DNA of 64,000 nt from Candidatus Aminicenantota bacterium (GTDB lineage Bacteria > Acidobacteriota > Aminicenantia > S016-38), in assembly GCA_026987025.1 (NCBI GenBank), contig JALSNJ010000026.1, forward strand, positions 248,001 to 312,000, in the 5' to 3' direction. The notes beneath the pieces are model-generated. The model saw nothing but the letters and a program-made list of their open reading frames with translations, ran no database searches and was not told where the DNA came from. Positions 8,208 to 16,861 of the stretch are shown piece after piece. The position numbers and the translations under genes are program-made. Every line of letters begins with the position of its first letter. The first letter of the stretch is position 1.

Positions 8208-8989
8208 ATCCTGAAAAGCACCTTGGTGGGACATTTCTCTATGGCTTGGTCCGTGACTTTCTCCGGATCTATAACCACCGCCAGGTTTCCTTCCATTTTC
8301 AGGCCCTCAGGGGCAAGCCTCACGCATATGCCGCAGGCTATGCACGAGACCGAGCAAACTTCCCTTGACCTCTTGGGGGTATCCTGGCTGCGACAAAAAA
8401 CATAGGTCCTGTTCTTGACGGGCTCCATAATTATGATATCCCTGGGGCACGCCTCAGCACACAGGCCGCAACCGGTGCACTTTTCCTCATCCACCACAGG
8501 AATTCCCTTATCGTTCATGTGAATGGCGTCAAAGGGACAGGCCTCCACGCAATCACCGAAGCCGAGACATCCATAGGAACAGGCTTTGCCGGCACCGCCT
8601 GCCACATGGGCAGCAGCACAGCTCTGGGGGCCATCGTAATCTGCAGTCCAGACGGACTTCTCCCTATCCCCTATGCAAAGAACTCTGGCCACAACCTTTT
8701 CCACCTCCCCGGCCTCTAAGCCCATGATGGCCGCCACCTTCTCCGCCACCTCCGCCCCCCCCACGGTGCACTTGTTGGGTGGAGCCGCTCCGGAGGCCAC
8801 CGCCTCGGCGTAATTCTGACATCCTGGATAGCCGCAGGCTCCGCAGTTTACCCCGGGGAGGATGTCAAAAATTTCCTCCACCCTGGGGTCCACTTCAACC
8901 CTGAACTTGCTGTAAGCCAGGGAAATTATTATTCCGAAGACCAGGGCCACCGCCCCCATGACGAGAAGGGAAGTCACCGCAGCGCTCAT
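8204..8989 (-). CDS. rnfB: Ion-translocating oxidoreductase subunit RnfB (polyferredoxin)
   Basis: Electron-entry iron-sulfur subunit of the Rnf complex. One N-terminal membrane helix (about 5-27) is followed by the Fe-S domain with C49-x2-C52-x4-C57-x16-C74 (GVNCGACGYPGC...NKC). Then come ferredoxin-like motifs: CSYGCLGFGDCVEACP, CTGCGLCAEACP and CSVSCIACGICV. At 261 residues it is within the family range. It takes electrons from reduced ferredoxin and passes them into the complex. It starts 9 bases after the rnfA stop. Confidence 0.96.
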   Translation of the reverse strand: MSAAVTSLLVMGAVALVFGIIISLAYSKFRVEVDPRVEEIFDILPGVNCGACGYPGCQNYAEAVASGAAPPNKCTVGGAEVAEKVAAIMGLEAGEVEKVVARVLCIGDREKSVWTADYDGPQSCAAAHVAGGAGKACSYGCLGFGDCVEACPFDAIHMNDKGIPVVDEEKCTGCGLCAEACPRDIIIMEPVKNRTYVFCRSQDTPKRSREVCSVSCIACGICVRLAPEGLKMEGNLAVVIDPEKVTDQAIEKCPTKVLFRI

Positions 8990-8998
8990 GGCATCACC

Positions 8999-9571
8999 TC
9001 ACACAAGCCCGGAAAATCCCATAAAGGCCAGGGCCAGGATTCCGGCGGTTATAAGAGTTATCCCCGCCCCCTTCAGGGTCTCTGGAACATCTGCGAACTC
9101 CAGCTCCTCCCTTATCCCAGCCATTATTACGATGGCCAATGTAAATCCAAGCCCAGCCCCCAGGGCAAATATCAGGGTTTCTATGAAGTTGTATTTTTTA
9201 AGAACGGTAAGAAGGGCCACCCCCAGGATGGCACAATTGGTGGTTATAAGAGGAAGGTATATACCCAGGGCCTGATAAAGGGGAGGGGAAACCTTCTTTA
9301 TGAACATCTCCACCACCTGAACCAGAGAGGCTATCACCAGAATGAAGGAAACTATCTCAAGAAACTCCAGATGATATGGAACGAGAAGCAGATAATAGAT
9401 GAGCCAGGAAACCGTGGCTGCTATGGTCATCACGAAGGTAACTGCCAGGCCCATGGAGAAGGCCGAATCCAGCCTGTTGGAAACCCCTATGAAGGGACAT
9501 ATTCCCAGGAAGTAATGAAGGACGAAATTATTGATTAAAAGTGCCGATATAAAGATTACCAATAGTTCCAT
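8999..9571 (-). CDS. rnfA: Ion-translocating oxidoreductase subunit RnfA
   Basis: Integral membrane subunit of 190 residues with six hydrophobic helices, paralogous to RnfE and to NqrE/NqrD. The diagnostic NNFVLHYFLGICPFIGVS segment near the N terminus and TTNCAILGVALL in the middle carry the conserved Cys of the membrane [2Fe-2S] site. Lies 3 bases downstream of rnfE and 9 bases upstream of rnfB. It forms part of the ion channel coupled to electron transfer. Confidence 0.97.
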   Translation of the reverse strand: MELLVIFISALLINNFVLHYFLGICPFIGVSNRLDSAFSMGLAVTFVMTIAATVSWLIYYLLLVPYHLEFLEIVSFILVIASLVQVVEMFIKKVSPPLYQALGIYLPLITTNCAILGVALLTVLKKYNFIETLIFALGAGLGFTLAIVIMAGIREELEFADVPETLKGAGITLITAGILALAFMGFSGLV

Positions 9572-9574
9572 TTC

Positions 9575-10171
9575 TCACCCCTTAAAGGCCTTATTTATTG
9601 AATTAAAGCCCCAGATCAGGAAACCCAGCACGAAGAAAGCCCCTGCCGGCAGAATCATAACCTGCCATGGTATGTACCAGCTTCCCAGCACCCTCATCCC
9701 CAACCAGGTGCCGGAGCCTAAGATCTCCCTGACGGAGCTCATGAGCATGAGGGCTATACCGAAGCCCATGCTCATACCCAGGGCATCCAGCACCGAGGCC
9801 ACAACACCGTTCTTGGACGCAAAGGCCTCCTGCCTTCCCAGGATTATGCAGTTGACCACTATGAGGGGGACATAGGGACCCAGGGCCTTGCTGAGGTCGG
9901 GGTAATAGGCTGCCAGGTACCTATCCGCCATGGTGACGAAGGTGGCTATCACCACTATGAAGGTGGCTATCCTCACCTGATTTGGAACCATCTTCCGTAT
10001 TACGGAAACTATAAAACTGGAACCTACGAGAACAAAGGCCACGGCCCCTATCATTCCTATGGCGTTTTTCACCGAATTGGTAACCGCTAAGGTGGGGCAC
10101 ATTCCCAGCACCATAACGAAGACCGGGTTCTCCTTCCACCATCCCTTTATAAACTCCTTCCAAAGTTTCAT
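9575..10171 (-). CDS. rnfE: Ion-translocating oxidoreductase subunit RnfE
   Basis: 198-residue membrane protein, the second member of the RnfA/RnfE pair. N-terminal ENPVFVMVLGMCPTLAVT and central IVVNCIILGRQEAFAS are the subunit-specific Cys motifs; about six transmembrane helices are evident. It overlaps rnfG by 4 bases. With RnfA it forms the symmetric membrane core that holds an Fe-S cluster in the homologous complexes. Confidence 0.97.
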   Translation of the reverse strand: MKLWKEFIKGWWKENPVFVMVLGMCPTLAVTNSVKNAIGMIGAVAFVLVGSSFIVSVIRKMVPNQVRIATFIVVIATFVTMADRYLAAYYPDLSKALGPYVPLIVVNCIILGRQEAFASKNGVVASVLDALGMSMGFGIALMLMSSVREILGSGTWLGMRVLGSWYIPWQVMILPAGAFFVLGFLIWGFNSINKAFKG

Positions 10172-10737
10172 TTTCCCGCCTCCTTTATTAGCTTTTTAGC
10201 CCTGGCCACGCTTTTATTCACTATATCCAGAACAGCGGTGGAGGAAATGGTGGCCCCGGAGATGGCCTGGACTTCGTAGGGGTTTTCGGTGGGGGTTTTA
10301 ACCAGCTTGAGGCTTCCATTGGCCGCCTTTCCCTTCCACTGCTTCAGATAACCCTCCTCCTCTATCCTGGCCCCCAGCCCCGGAGTTTCCTTTTCCTCCA
10401 GGATTTTAAGAGCAATTATTTCGGAAAAATCCGGCTTCACCCCGAAGATCAGCCTTATTTTGTCCTGATATCCGTTGCCCTCCCCCACCACAGCATAGGC
10501 CTTTGTCTCGGTCCCGGAAATTATCCTGTAGAGCTCAAAATCCTTGTCCTTCCTCACAATCTTATAGGTGTCGGTGTTAGGGTCCATGCCGGTAACGCTC
10601 TGGAGGGAAGCGATGAGCTCCCTCAATTTGTTCTCCTTCACCCTCTTCTCGGTGAAGGTGTTGAACCACCCCAAAATCCCCCCGGAAAGCACCGCAAAGA
10701 ATGTCAGAACGGCAATCATTCTCAGGCTATCCTTCAT
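10168..10737 (-). CDS. rnfG: Ion-translocating oxidoreductase subunit RnfG (covalent FMN)
   Basis: 189 residues: a single N-terminal membrane anchor (about 7-27), then a periplasmic FMN-binding domain. AISGATISSTAV near residue 160 contains the SGAT-type flavinylation site whose Thr receives FMN from ApbE; the apbE gene is in the same run. ETPGLGARIEEE is the other conserved segment. Overlaps both rnfD and rnfE by 4 bases. Confidence 0.96.
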   Translation of the reverse strand: MKDSLRMIAVLTFFAVLSGGILGWFNTFTEKRVKENKLRELIASLQSVTGMDPNTDTYKIVRKDKDFELYRIISGTETKAYAVVGEGNGYQDKIRLIFGVKPDFSEIIALKILEEKETPGLGARIEEEGYLKQWKGKAANGSLKLVKTPTENPYEVQAISGATISSTAVLDIVNKSVARAKKLIKEAGK

Positions 10738-11678
10738 TTCTTCTCTCCCAGCATCCTTTGTCTTAGGTATTTATCCATAAGGGGCACGAAGGAGTTCATG
10801 ATAAGTATGGAGTACATGACCCCTTCTGGCATACCCCCGAAAACCCTTATAAGAACCACGAAAAACCCTATACCTATGGAGTAAATCCATATCCCTGCAG
10901 GAGAAACCGGGGAGGTAACCGGGTCCGTGGCCATGAACCACGCGCCCAGCATAAGCCCACCGGCCAGGAGCATGAAGACAGGGTCAGGATACTTATTTGA
11001 GTTGGCAAGCCACAATATTCCGCTGAATACGGCCACCGAGCCCAGGACCCCCACGGGTATCCTCCAGTCTATATACCTCCTTACAAGCAGATATACGCCT
11101 CCCAGGAGGAGAAGAAGGGCCGATGTCTCCCCGAGACTCCCCGCCACATTCCCCAGAAGGAGGTCCTTGTGGGCGGTAAGGATGTGCGAAAATTTAAAAC
11201 CTCCCAGAGGCGTGGCCACCGTGGTGGCGTCTATGTGGGCTGCCCTGTTGGCCACCCATGTGGTCATGGGTATGGGAAAGGCTGCCTGCAGGAAGGCCCT
11301 CCCCACCAAGGCAGGGTTGAATATATTGGCCCCGAAGCCCCCGAACATCTGTTTGGCTATTATTATGGCCACTGCAGCCCCTATGGCCACCATGGAGAGG
11401 TTTATGGAGGGCGGAAGGGTAAGGGCCAGAAGAAGGCCAGTGAGGAAGGCGCTGCCGTCCAGGGCTGCCGAGGTGTCCTTCTTCCTTAAGAGAAGGAAGA
11501 GGTACTCGGAGATCTCCGCCGTGGCAATGGAAACCAGCATTACCCAAAGGGCCCTTATGCCGAAAAAATAAATTGAGGCCGCTGCCGCCGGAAGCAGGGC
11601 CAGTATGACATGGAGCATTATTTTGGGAACGCTATCCTTCCCATGAATATGGGGGGAAGAGGATACTATAAGGTTCAT
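10734..11678 (-). CDS. rnfD: Ion-translocating oxidoreductase subunit RnfD (covalent FMN)
   Basis: 314-residue polytopic membrane subunit related to NqrB. The segment DATTVATPLGGFK corresponds to the flavinylation loop of RnfD (covalent FMN on Thr); MATDPVTSPVSPAG and GGMPEGVMYSILIMN are conserved helices near the C terminus. About nine to ten transmembrane helices can be traced. It overlaps rnfC and rnfG by 4 bases each. Confidence 0.96.
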   Translation of the reverse strand: MNLIVSSSPHIHGKDSVPKIMLHVILALLPAAAASIYFFGIRALWVMLVSIATAEISEYLFLLLRKKDTSAALDGSAFLTGLLLALTLPPSINLSMVAIGAAVAIIIAKQMFGGFGANIFNPALVGRAFLQAAFPIPMTTWVANRAAHIDATTVATPLGGFKFSHILTAHKDLLLGNVAGSLGETSALLLLLGGVYLLVRRYIDWRIPVGVLGSVAVFSGILWLANSNKYPDPVFMLLAGGLMLGAWFMATDPVTSPVSPAGIWIYSIGIGFFVVLIRVFGGMPEGVMYSILIMNSFVPLMDKYLRQRMLGEKK

Positions 11679-12988
11679 TGCTTAGCCTCCATCATACGAA
11701 CCATAAATTTCCCGTACCTTATCCAGTGAACCAGGGGGATGTTGGCGGGACAAACATAGCTGCAAACCCCGCACTCCATACAGTTGAAAAGACCAAAGGC
11801 CTTGGCCTGGTCCCACATCCCCGCCTGGATGTATTTAACCAGCCTGGTGGTGGTTATCTTCAAAGGACAGGCGTAAACGCATTTTCCGCAGTAAAGGCAG
11901 GGAAACACCCTCTCCTTCTTCACCGAGGAAAGAATCAATATGCCGGAGGTGGACTTTAGCACCGGGATATCCGGGCTTTTTACCGCCATCCCCATCATGG
12001 GGCCGCCGAAGATTATCTTCCTGGCCGCCTCCAGGTCAGCTCCAGCGGCCTGGAGAAGTTCCCTGGCGCTGGTGCCTATCCTGGTCATGAAATTGGAGGG
12101 CTCCTTAACCCCCTCTCCGGTTACCGTCACCACCCTTTTAATGAGGGGAATTCCCTTTACCGCTGCTTCGTATACAGCATAAAGGGTTCCCACATTCTGA
12201 ACCAGGGCCCCCACATGGAAGGGAAGCCCACCCACCGGGACCTCCCTCCCCAGGATGACCTTTATAAGGCTTTTCTCAGCCCCCTGAGGATAGCGGGTCC
12301 TCAGGAGCACCACCTCCCAGTCCGCCACGCCTCTCACCAGCTTATCAAAGGCCTCTGCCGCATCCCTCTTGTTGTCCTCCACCGCTATGTACCCCCTCTT
12401 GGCCCCCACCGCCATCTTAAGGAGCTGAGCCGCCTGGAATATTTCCTCCGTATGTTCCAGCATGAGCCGGTGGTCGGAGGTGAGGTAGGGCTCACACTCG
12501 GCTCCGTTTACTATCACAGAATCTATGGGGTACTCCTTGGGGGGAGAAATTTTAACGGAGGTTGGAAAGACCGCCCCTCCCAGGCCCACGACTCCAGCCT
12601 CCCTGGTTATGGTCCTGAGGTCATCGGGGGTAAGGGAAGAGAGCTCCTTCACGGGCCAGGTGGGCTCCGCCCACTGGTCCTCGCCTTCCACAGTTATTAT
12701 GGCCGCCAGGGCTGAAGAGCCGTTGGGAAGAAGTACCGTCTCCAGGGTCTTAACCGTTCCCGTAACGCTGGAGTGGACCGGGGCGGAGATAAAACCCGAA
12801 GCCTCCCCTATCTTCTCACCTGTTTTGACCTTCTGTCGTTTCTTTACTAAGGGAGTGGCGGGTTTTCCCGCATGCTGGGAAAAGGGGATAACAACCTGCT
12901 TGGGTAAAGGAAAATCCTGAATGGGCTTTTGTGCAGAAAGTTTGCCCTCCGGGGGATGAACCCCTCTTCTCATCGCCAGTTCTATCAT
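11675..12988 (-). CDS. rnfC: Ion-translocating oxidoreductase subunit RnfC (NADH-binding)
   Basis: 437-residue peripheral subunit where NAD+/NADH reacts. The glycine-rich FMN/NADH segment GLGGAVFPTSVK and the VNGAECEPYLTSDHRLML motif are intact. Two [4Fe-4S] motifs lie at the C terminus: CLYCGKCVYACP and CMECGVCSYVCP. First gene of the minus-strand run; AAGGAAGGG provides a Shine-Dalgarno a few bases before the ATG. The order rnfCDGEAB is the common bacterial one. The complex couples ferredoxin:NAD+ electron transfer to Na+ or H+ movement; the ion cannot be told from this sequence by eye. Confidence 0.97.
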   Translation of the reverse strand: MIELAMRRGVHPPEGKLSAQKPIQDFPLPKQVVIPFSQHAGKPATPLVKKRQKVKTGEKIGEASGFISAPVHSSVTGTVKTLETVLLPNGSSALAAIITVEGEDQWAEPTWPVKELSSLTPDDLRTITREAGVVGLGGAVFPTSVKISPPKEYPIDSVIVNGAECEPYLTSDHRLMLEHTEEIFQAAQLLKMAVGAKRGYIAVEDNKRDAAEAFDKLVRGVADWEVVLLRTRYPQGAEKSLIKVILGREVPVGGLPFHVGALVQNVGTLYAVYEAAVKGIPLIKRVVTVTGEGVKEPSNFMTRIGTSARELLQAAGADLEAARKIIFGGPMMGMAVKSPDIPVLKSTSGILILSSVKKERVFPCLYCGKCVYACPLKITTTRLVKYIQAGMWDQAKAFGLFNCMECGVCSYVCPANIPLVHWIRYGKFMVRMMEAKQ

Positions 12989-13048
12989 TATCGCCCTTCC
13001 TTAATTAATGAATTTTCCTCCTTAAGTTTTTCAAATTATTCCTCCCTT

Positions 13049-13054
13049 TGTCAA
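13049..13054 (-). promoter_or_regulatory. Candidate -35 element upstream of the rnf gene run
   Basis: A perfect TTGACA on the minus strand in the 105-base divergent gap between rnfC and the DUF4412-like gene. No convincing -10 hexamer lies 16-18 bases downstream, so the assignment is weak. On the plus strand TATACT (13061-13066) is a possible -10 for the DUF4412-like gene. The rest of this gap shows only the two Shine-Dalgarno sequences. Confidence 0.3.
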
Positions 13055-13093
13055 GTCTGATATACTCTCAGGAGAATTGGTAGGGAGGATGCT

Positions 13094-13774
13094 ATGAGAA
13101 AAACTATCTCTTTCGCCTTCCTTTTCCTCTTTTCCCTTTCCCTTCGGGCCGGGTATTACATTGAGCAAAAAACGAAAGGGAGGGGAAAAGAAGGGTTCAC
13201 TAAAATATGGCTGGAGGGTTCCAGCCTTCGTCTGGAGACAGAAAAATCCATCTCCATAGTGAATTACTCTTCTAAGACCGCCTATTTCGTGGACAAGAGA
13301 AGGAAGGTCTACTACAAAATGAGCCTCTCCCAGCTCAGAGAGATGCTAAACCGGTGGGTATTGATGCTCCAGCAAATGGGGATGGACCTGACCCCGAAGA
13401 TGGAGATTACCCGGGAGAAAAGGGTTATAAACGGACATAAGTGCACAGTGGTCAAAATGGAAATGGGAAGTTTCCAGACCATGGAGCAGTGCTTTTCCCC
13501 GGATGTGAATATTGACTTCAGTGCCTACAGAAAGGTCCTGGAGCTCCTGCTGCCGAAGCAACTGGTTGGGGAAATAGAGAAAAGGGCGGAGACCCTATCC
13601 CGCCTGGGATTTCCCATTTATTCAAAAACCACCACCAACATGATGGGAAGGAACATGGTAAGCGAGAGCTATCTGGTAAAATACCAGACCCTCACCGTAT
13701 CCCCATCTTTATTCACCGTTCCTGAGGGATACAAAGAGAAGCCCTTTAACATGCCCTCCTTCGGGAAAAGATAA
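13094..13774 (+). CDS. Secreted protein resembling DUF4412
   Basis: 226 residues with a typical signal peptide (about 1-19, ending SLRAGYY). The mature part is beta-rich and contains IWLEGSSLRLETE and YFVDKRRKVYYKM stretches like DUF4412 periplasmic proteins (LolA/LolB-like folds). A long helix region at about 130-170 and a Met-rich KTTTNMMGRNMVSES segment follow. A single-gene unit: GGGAGG lies 6 bases before the ATG, the divergent rnf run is upstream, and its stop abuts the convergent PIN/TRAM gene with no spacer. Function unknown. Confidence 0.75.
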   Translation: MRKTISFAFLFLFSLSLRAGYYIEQKTKGRGKEGFTKIWLEGSSLRLETEKSISIVNYSSKTAYFVDKRRKVYYKMSLSQLREMLNRWVLMLQQMGMDLTPKMEITREKRVINGHKCTVVKMEMGSFQTMEQCFSPDVNIDFSAYRKVLELLLPKQLVGEIEKRAETLSRLGFPIYSKTTTNMMGRNMVSESYLVKYQTLTVSPSLFTVPEGYKEKPFNMPSFGKR

Positions 13775-14725
13775 TCACTCGTTATACCTGCCGAAGATCA
13801 TTTTGCCCGCAGTGGTCTGGAGAACCGAGGTTACTGTTATCTCCACCGTTTTCCCTATCATCTTTCTGGCATTGTCCACCACCACCATGGTCCCATCGTC
13901 CAGATAGGCCACCCCCTGATCCCTTTCCTTTCCCTCCTTCAATATGAACACTTTCATCTTCTCGCCGGGAAGGACCACGGGCTTCAGGGCGTTGGCCAGC
14001 TCGTTTATGTTGAGGACCTTTATCCCCTGGATCTTGGCCATTTTATTCAGGTTGAAATCGTTGGTTATTATCTTGGCGTTTATTCTTTTGGCAAGTTCCA
14101 CCAGCTTCTGGTCCACCCCTCTAATGTCAGGGAAATCGGTGTCTGAAATAATCACCCGGACCTCCCGGTCGTTCTTAAGCCTTTCAACTATGTCAAGCCC
14201 CCTTCTACCTCTCTGCCTTTTCAGAGGGTCGGAGGAGTCGGCTATTTTCTGAAGCTCTCCGAGGACGAACCTGGGGATTACCAGGGGACCTTCCAGAAAG
14301 CCGGTGCTGGCTATGTCCACGATCCTGCCGTCTATTATCACGCTGGTATCAAGGATCTTTTTCGTTCCCAGGGTTGGGGTTTTCTTCAGGGAATGTATCC
14401 AGTATATGGGGGTGAAGAGCTCCGGCTTTTTAAGGGAAAGGGATAAGAAGGATATGGGAAGGAGAAGAAGGAAAAGAACCCCCAAGTAAAGGAAGTAACG
14501 GGGAAGGAGGGAGGAATATATGCTGAATAGGACCCAACCAATGAGGATGCCGAGGAAAAGGGCCGACAGGGTCTCCCTTCTGCTGCTGGCCTTCCTTATT
14601 ATTATGTCCAGGAGCACCCCGGCCAAGAAAACCCCCATGGCATGGACCAAGGTCACATAATCGGCCCTTCCTCTTATTATGTAGGCGGCCCCTGCGGATA
14701 TTAATGCGTATAGAAGATAAATCAT
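13775..14725 (-). CDS. PIN/TRAM domain membrane protein (YacL-like)
   Basis: 316 residues: four N-terminal transmembrane helices (about 1-100), then a PIN nuclease-like domain beginning [11 protein letters not shown] (Asp126) with the acidic residues [18 protein letters not shown] and TNDFNLN, and a C-terminal TRAM RNA-binding domain from about residue 245. YacL-family proteins are widespread but lack an assigned substrate. Its start overlaps the radA stop by 4 bases, a common pairing in bacteria. Confidence 0.88.
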   Translation of the reverse strand: MIYLLYALISAGAAYIIRGRADYVTLVHAMGVFLAGVLLDIIIRKASSRRETLSALFLGILIGWVLFSIYSSLLPRYFLYLGVLFLLLLPISFLSLSLKKPELFTPIYWIHSLKKTPTLGTKKILDTSVIIDGRIVDIASTGFLEGPLVIPRFVLGELQKIADSSDPLKRQRGRRGLDIVERLKNDREVRVIISDTDFPDIRGVDQKLVELAKRINAKIITNDFNLNKMAKIQGIKVLNINELANALKPVVLPGEKMKVFILKEGKERDQGVAYLDDGTMVVVDNARKMIGKTVEITVTSVLQTTAGKMIFGRYNE

Positions 14726-16014
14726 TTTAAAATTCCCCTCACCTGACTTATATGGGTTATCTCAATAAATTTTAGTCCTTCTATTTTATCACCCGGGGGC
14801 ACCACCGCCAAGTTATAACCCATTTTCCTAGCCTCCTTTAACCTCAAAATCCTACGGGAGGGGTTAAGCACCCTCCCGGTCAAACTCACTTCCCCGAAGG
14901 CAAAGGCTCCCCTGGGAAGGGATATCCCTAAGTAAGATGAAAAAAGGGAAAGCAAAAGGGGGAGGTCCACCGTGGGGTCCTTTACCCTCAATCCTCCGGA
15001 AACATTAACATAAACATCCCTGGAGGCCAGGGAAAGCCTGGCGTACCTTTCCATAACCCCAAGAAGCATCCCCACCCTGTATGGGTCCACCCCCAGGGAA
15101 AACCTCCTGGGATTGGAAGCCACCGAGGAGGGAACCACCAAGGATTGGATTTCCAGCATCAGAGGAGTTTTCCCTTCCACCGCCGGATAAACCGCCACGC
15201 CGGGGGAGAAGTCCCCTGAAAGAAAATATCCGGAGGGATTTTCCACCTCCCTTAGCCTGCCCTCCACCATTTCAAAAACCGCTATCTCATCGGTGGCCCC
15301 AAACCTGTTTTTCACTGCCCTTATTATCCTGAAGTTCCTGTGGCTTTCACCCTCAAAATAGAGCACCACATCCACCATGTGCTCCAAAAGCTTGGGCCCG
15401 GCTATGATCCCTCCCTTGGTTACATGTCCCACCAGTATGGAGGTTATCCCCCTGGCCTTGGAAAGATGAAAAACCCTATCGGCTATGGCCTTGACCTGGG
15501 CTGGGCTTCCCGGGCTCGCCCCAAGGTTGGAAAGCTTAAATGTCTGAAGGGAATCGAAGATGGCAAGGTCCGGACTCTCCTCCTCCACCGCTGCCTCAAC
15601 GCTCTCCCAGGTCGTTTCCGTCAAAACCTTAAGCCCCTCCCCGGCCCCCAGCCTCACCGCCCTGCGGGCTATCTGGGAGAGGGATTCCTCGGCGGAAACA
15701 TAAATAACCCTGCCCCTGAAATGGGAGGCCATCTGAAGCATGAGGGTGGATTTGCCCACACCCGGCTCCCCACCTATGAGCACGAAGGAACCCCTGACCA
15801 GTCCACCTCCCAAGACCCTATCCAGGGAGGGAAAGCCAGAGGAAAACCTTTCCTCCCCTTCAAGCCTCACCCGGGAAAGGTCCACCGGCCTGGGGGATGG
15901 GATACGGCCACCCCGCCCCTTTTCAATTTTTTCCGCACTCCCTATGGCTCCGCATTTAGGACACTGGGAAAACCACTTGGGGGAAGTGTAGCCGCATTTT
16001 TTACATACGAACAT
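14722..16014 (-). CDS. radA: DNA repair protein RadA (Sms)
   Basis: 430-residue RecA-like ATPase that promotes branch migration of recombination intermediates. N-terminal zinc finger C4-x2-C7-x10-C18-x2-C21, Walker [11 protein letters not shown] at 81-90, the RadA-specific KNRFG motif (within [16 protein letters not shown]) and a C-terminal Lon-protease-like domain with GGLRVKDP and [11 protein letters not shown]. The start codon has no Shine-Dalgarno; the hexamer TAGAAT ends six bases before the ATG, which suggests a leaderless transcript. It diverges from xth across a 51-base gap. Confidence 0.95.
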   Translation of the reverse strand: MFVCKKCGYTSPKWFSQCPKCGAIGSAEKIEKGRGGRIPSPRPVDLSRVRLEGEERFSSGFPSLDRVLGGGLVRGSFVLIGGEPGVGKSTLMLQMASHFRGRVIYVSAEESLSQIARRAVRLGAGEGLKVLTETTWESVEAAVEEESPDLAIFDSLQTFKLSNLGASPGSPAQVKAIADRVFHLSKARGITSILVGHVTKGGIIAGPKLLEHMVDVVLYFEGESHRNFRIIRAVKNRFGATDEIAVFEMVEGRLREVENPSGYFLSGDFSPGVAVYPAVEGKTPLMLEIQSLVVPSSVASNPRRFSLGVDPYRVGMLLGVMERYARLSLASRDVYVNVSGGLRVKDPTVDLPLLLSLFSSYLGISLPRGAFAFGEVSLTGRVLNPSRRILRLKEARKMGYNLAVVPPGDKIEGLKFIEITHISQVRGILK

Positions 16015-16020
16015 GTTTTA

Positions 16021-16026
16021 ATTCTA
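16021..16026 (-). promoter_or_regulatory. -10 element of radA (leaderless arrangement)
   Basis: TAGAAT on the minus strand followed by exactly six bases (TAAAAC) and the radA ATG. Transcription starting 6-7 bases after a -10 hexamer would begin at the start codon. No ribosome-binding site is visible and the -35 region is poor. Confidence 0.5.
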
Positions 16027-16053
16027 ATATTTTCCTTTTCCCGGCAAAAGGAT

Positions 16054-16059
16054 TATCAT
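16054..16059 (+). promoter_or_regulatory. -10 element of xth (leaderless arrangement)
   Basis: TATCAT followed by six bases (TTAAGT) and the xth ATG at 16066, the mirror image of the radA arrangement in the same 51-base divergent gap. The only purine-rich stretch (AAAAGGA, 16046-16052) is too far from the ATG to be a good Shine-Dalgarno. Confidence 0.45.
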
Positions 16060-16065
16060 TTAAGT

Positions 16066-16842
16066 ATGAGCATGAAGATAGTCTCCTGGAATGTAAACGG
16101 TATGAGGGCTGTTTTAAAGAAGGGGTTTATGAAATGGTTTAGGGAGGAAGCTCCGGACATCCTCCTGATACAGGAAACCAAGAGCAAGGTTTCCCAGCTA
16201 CCCGAGGAAGTTGTAAGCCCCGAAGGGTATTACACTTACTGGAACGATGCTGAAAGGCCAGGATACAGCGGGGTAGCCACCTTTACCAGAATAAAGCCCT
16301 TGGAGGTTCAGATGAAAGTGGGGGTGGAAGAGTTCGATAAGGAGGGAAGGATAATCATAACCAGATACCCCTGGTTTTCCCTTTTCAACATATACTTTCC
16401 CAACGGCAAGCAGAGCGAAGAAAGGTTAAAATACAAGTTAAGGTTTTACGATTTTATGCTGGATTACTGGCTGGATTTAAGGAAAAAAGGGGAAAAGCTC
16501 ATAATAGGGGGGGACCTGAACACCGCCCATAAGCCCATTGACCTGAAAAACCCAAAGGCCAACGAGAAGTATTCGGGATTTCTTCCCATAGAAAGGGAGT
16601 GGATTGACAAATTTCTCTCCCATGGATTTATAGACACCTTCAGGTACCTTTATCCTGACAAGGTTCAATACACCTGGTGGACCTACCGCTTCAACGCCAG
16701 GGCCAAAAACATAGGTTGGCGGATAGACTACTTCTTCGTATCCGAGGACCTTATTGATCTGGTGGAGGACTCCTATGCTCTGGACCAGGTCATGGGCTCA
16801 GACCATTGCCCCATAGTGCTGAAGTTAAAAATAGAACCTTAA
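16066..16842 (+). CDS. xth: Exodeoxyribonuclease III / AP endonuclease
   Basis: 258 residues from the ATG at 16066 (a second ATG lies two codons on). Class II AP endonuclease of base-excision repair, Mg2+-dependent. All family motifs are present: NVNGMRA, IQETK, YSGVATFTR, GGDLNTAH, GWRIDYFFVS and SDHCPIVLKL. The open frame continues upstream for about 240 codons inside radA on the opposite strand, but that part is spurious. It is divergent from radA, so two DNA-repair genes share one small promoter region. Confidence 0.95.
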   Translation: MSMKIVSWNVNGMRAVLKKGFMKWFREEAPDILLIQETKSKVSQLPEEVVSPEGYYTYWNDAERPGYSGVATFTRIKPLEVQMKVGVEEFDKEGRIIITRYPWFSLFNIYFPNGKQSEERLKYKLRFYDFMLDYWLDLRKKGEKLIIGGDLNTAHKPIDLKNPKANEKYSGFLPIEREWIDKFLSHGFIDTFRYLYPDKVQYTWWTYRFNARAKNIGWRIDYFFVSEDLIDLVEDSYALDQVMGSDHCPIVLKLKIEP

Positions 16843-16861
16843 TAAATAACAGGAGGAAGCT

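Noticed and set aside
15340-16065. Upstream extension of the exonuclease III frame
   Set aside because: Lies entirely antisense to radA; the family N terminus MKIVSWNVNG begins at 16066-16072.
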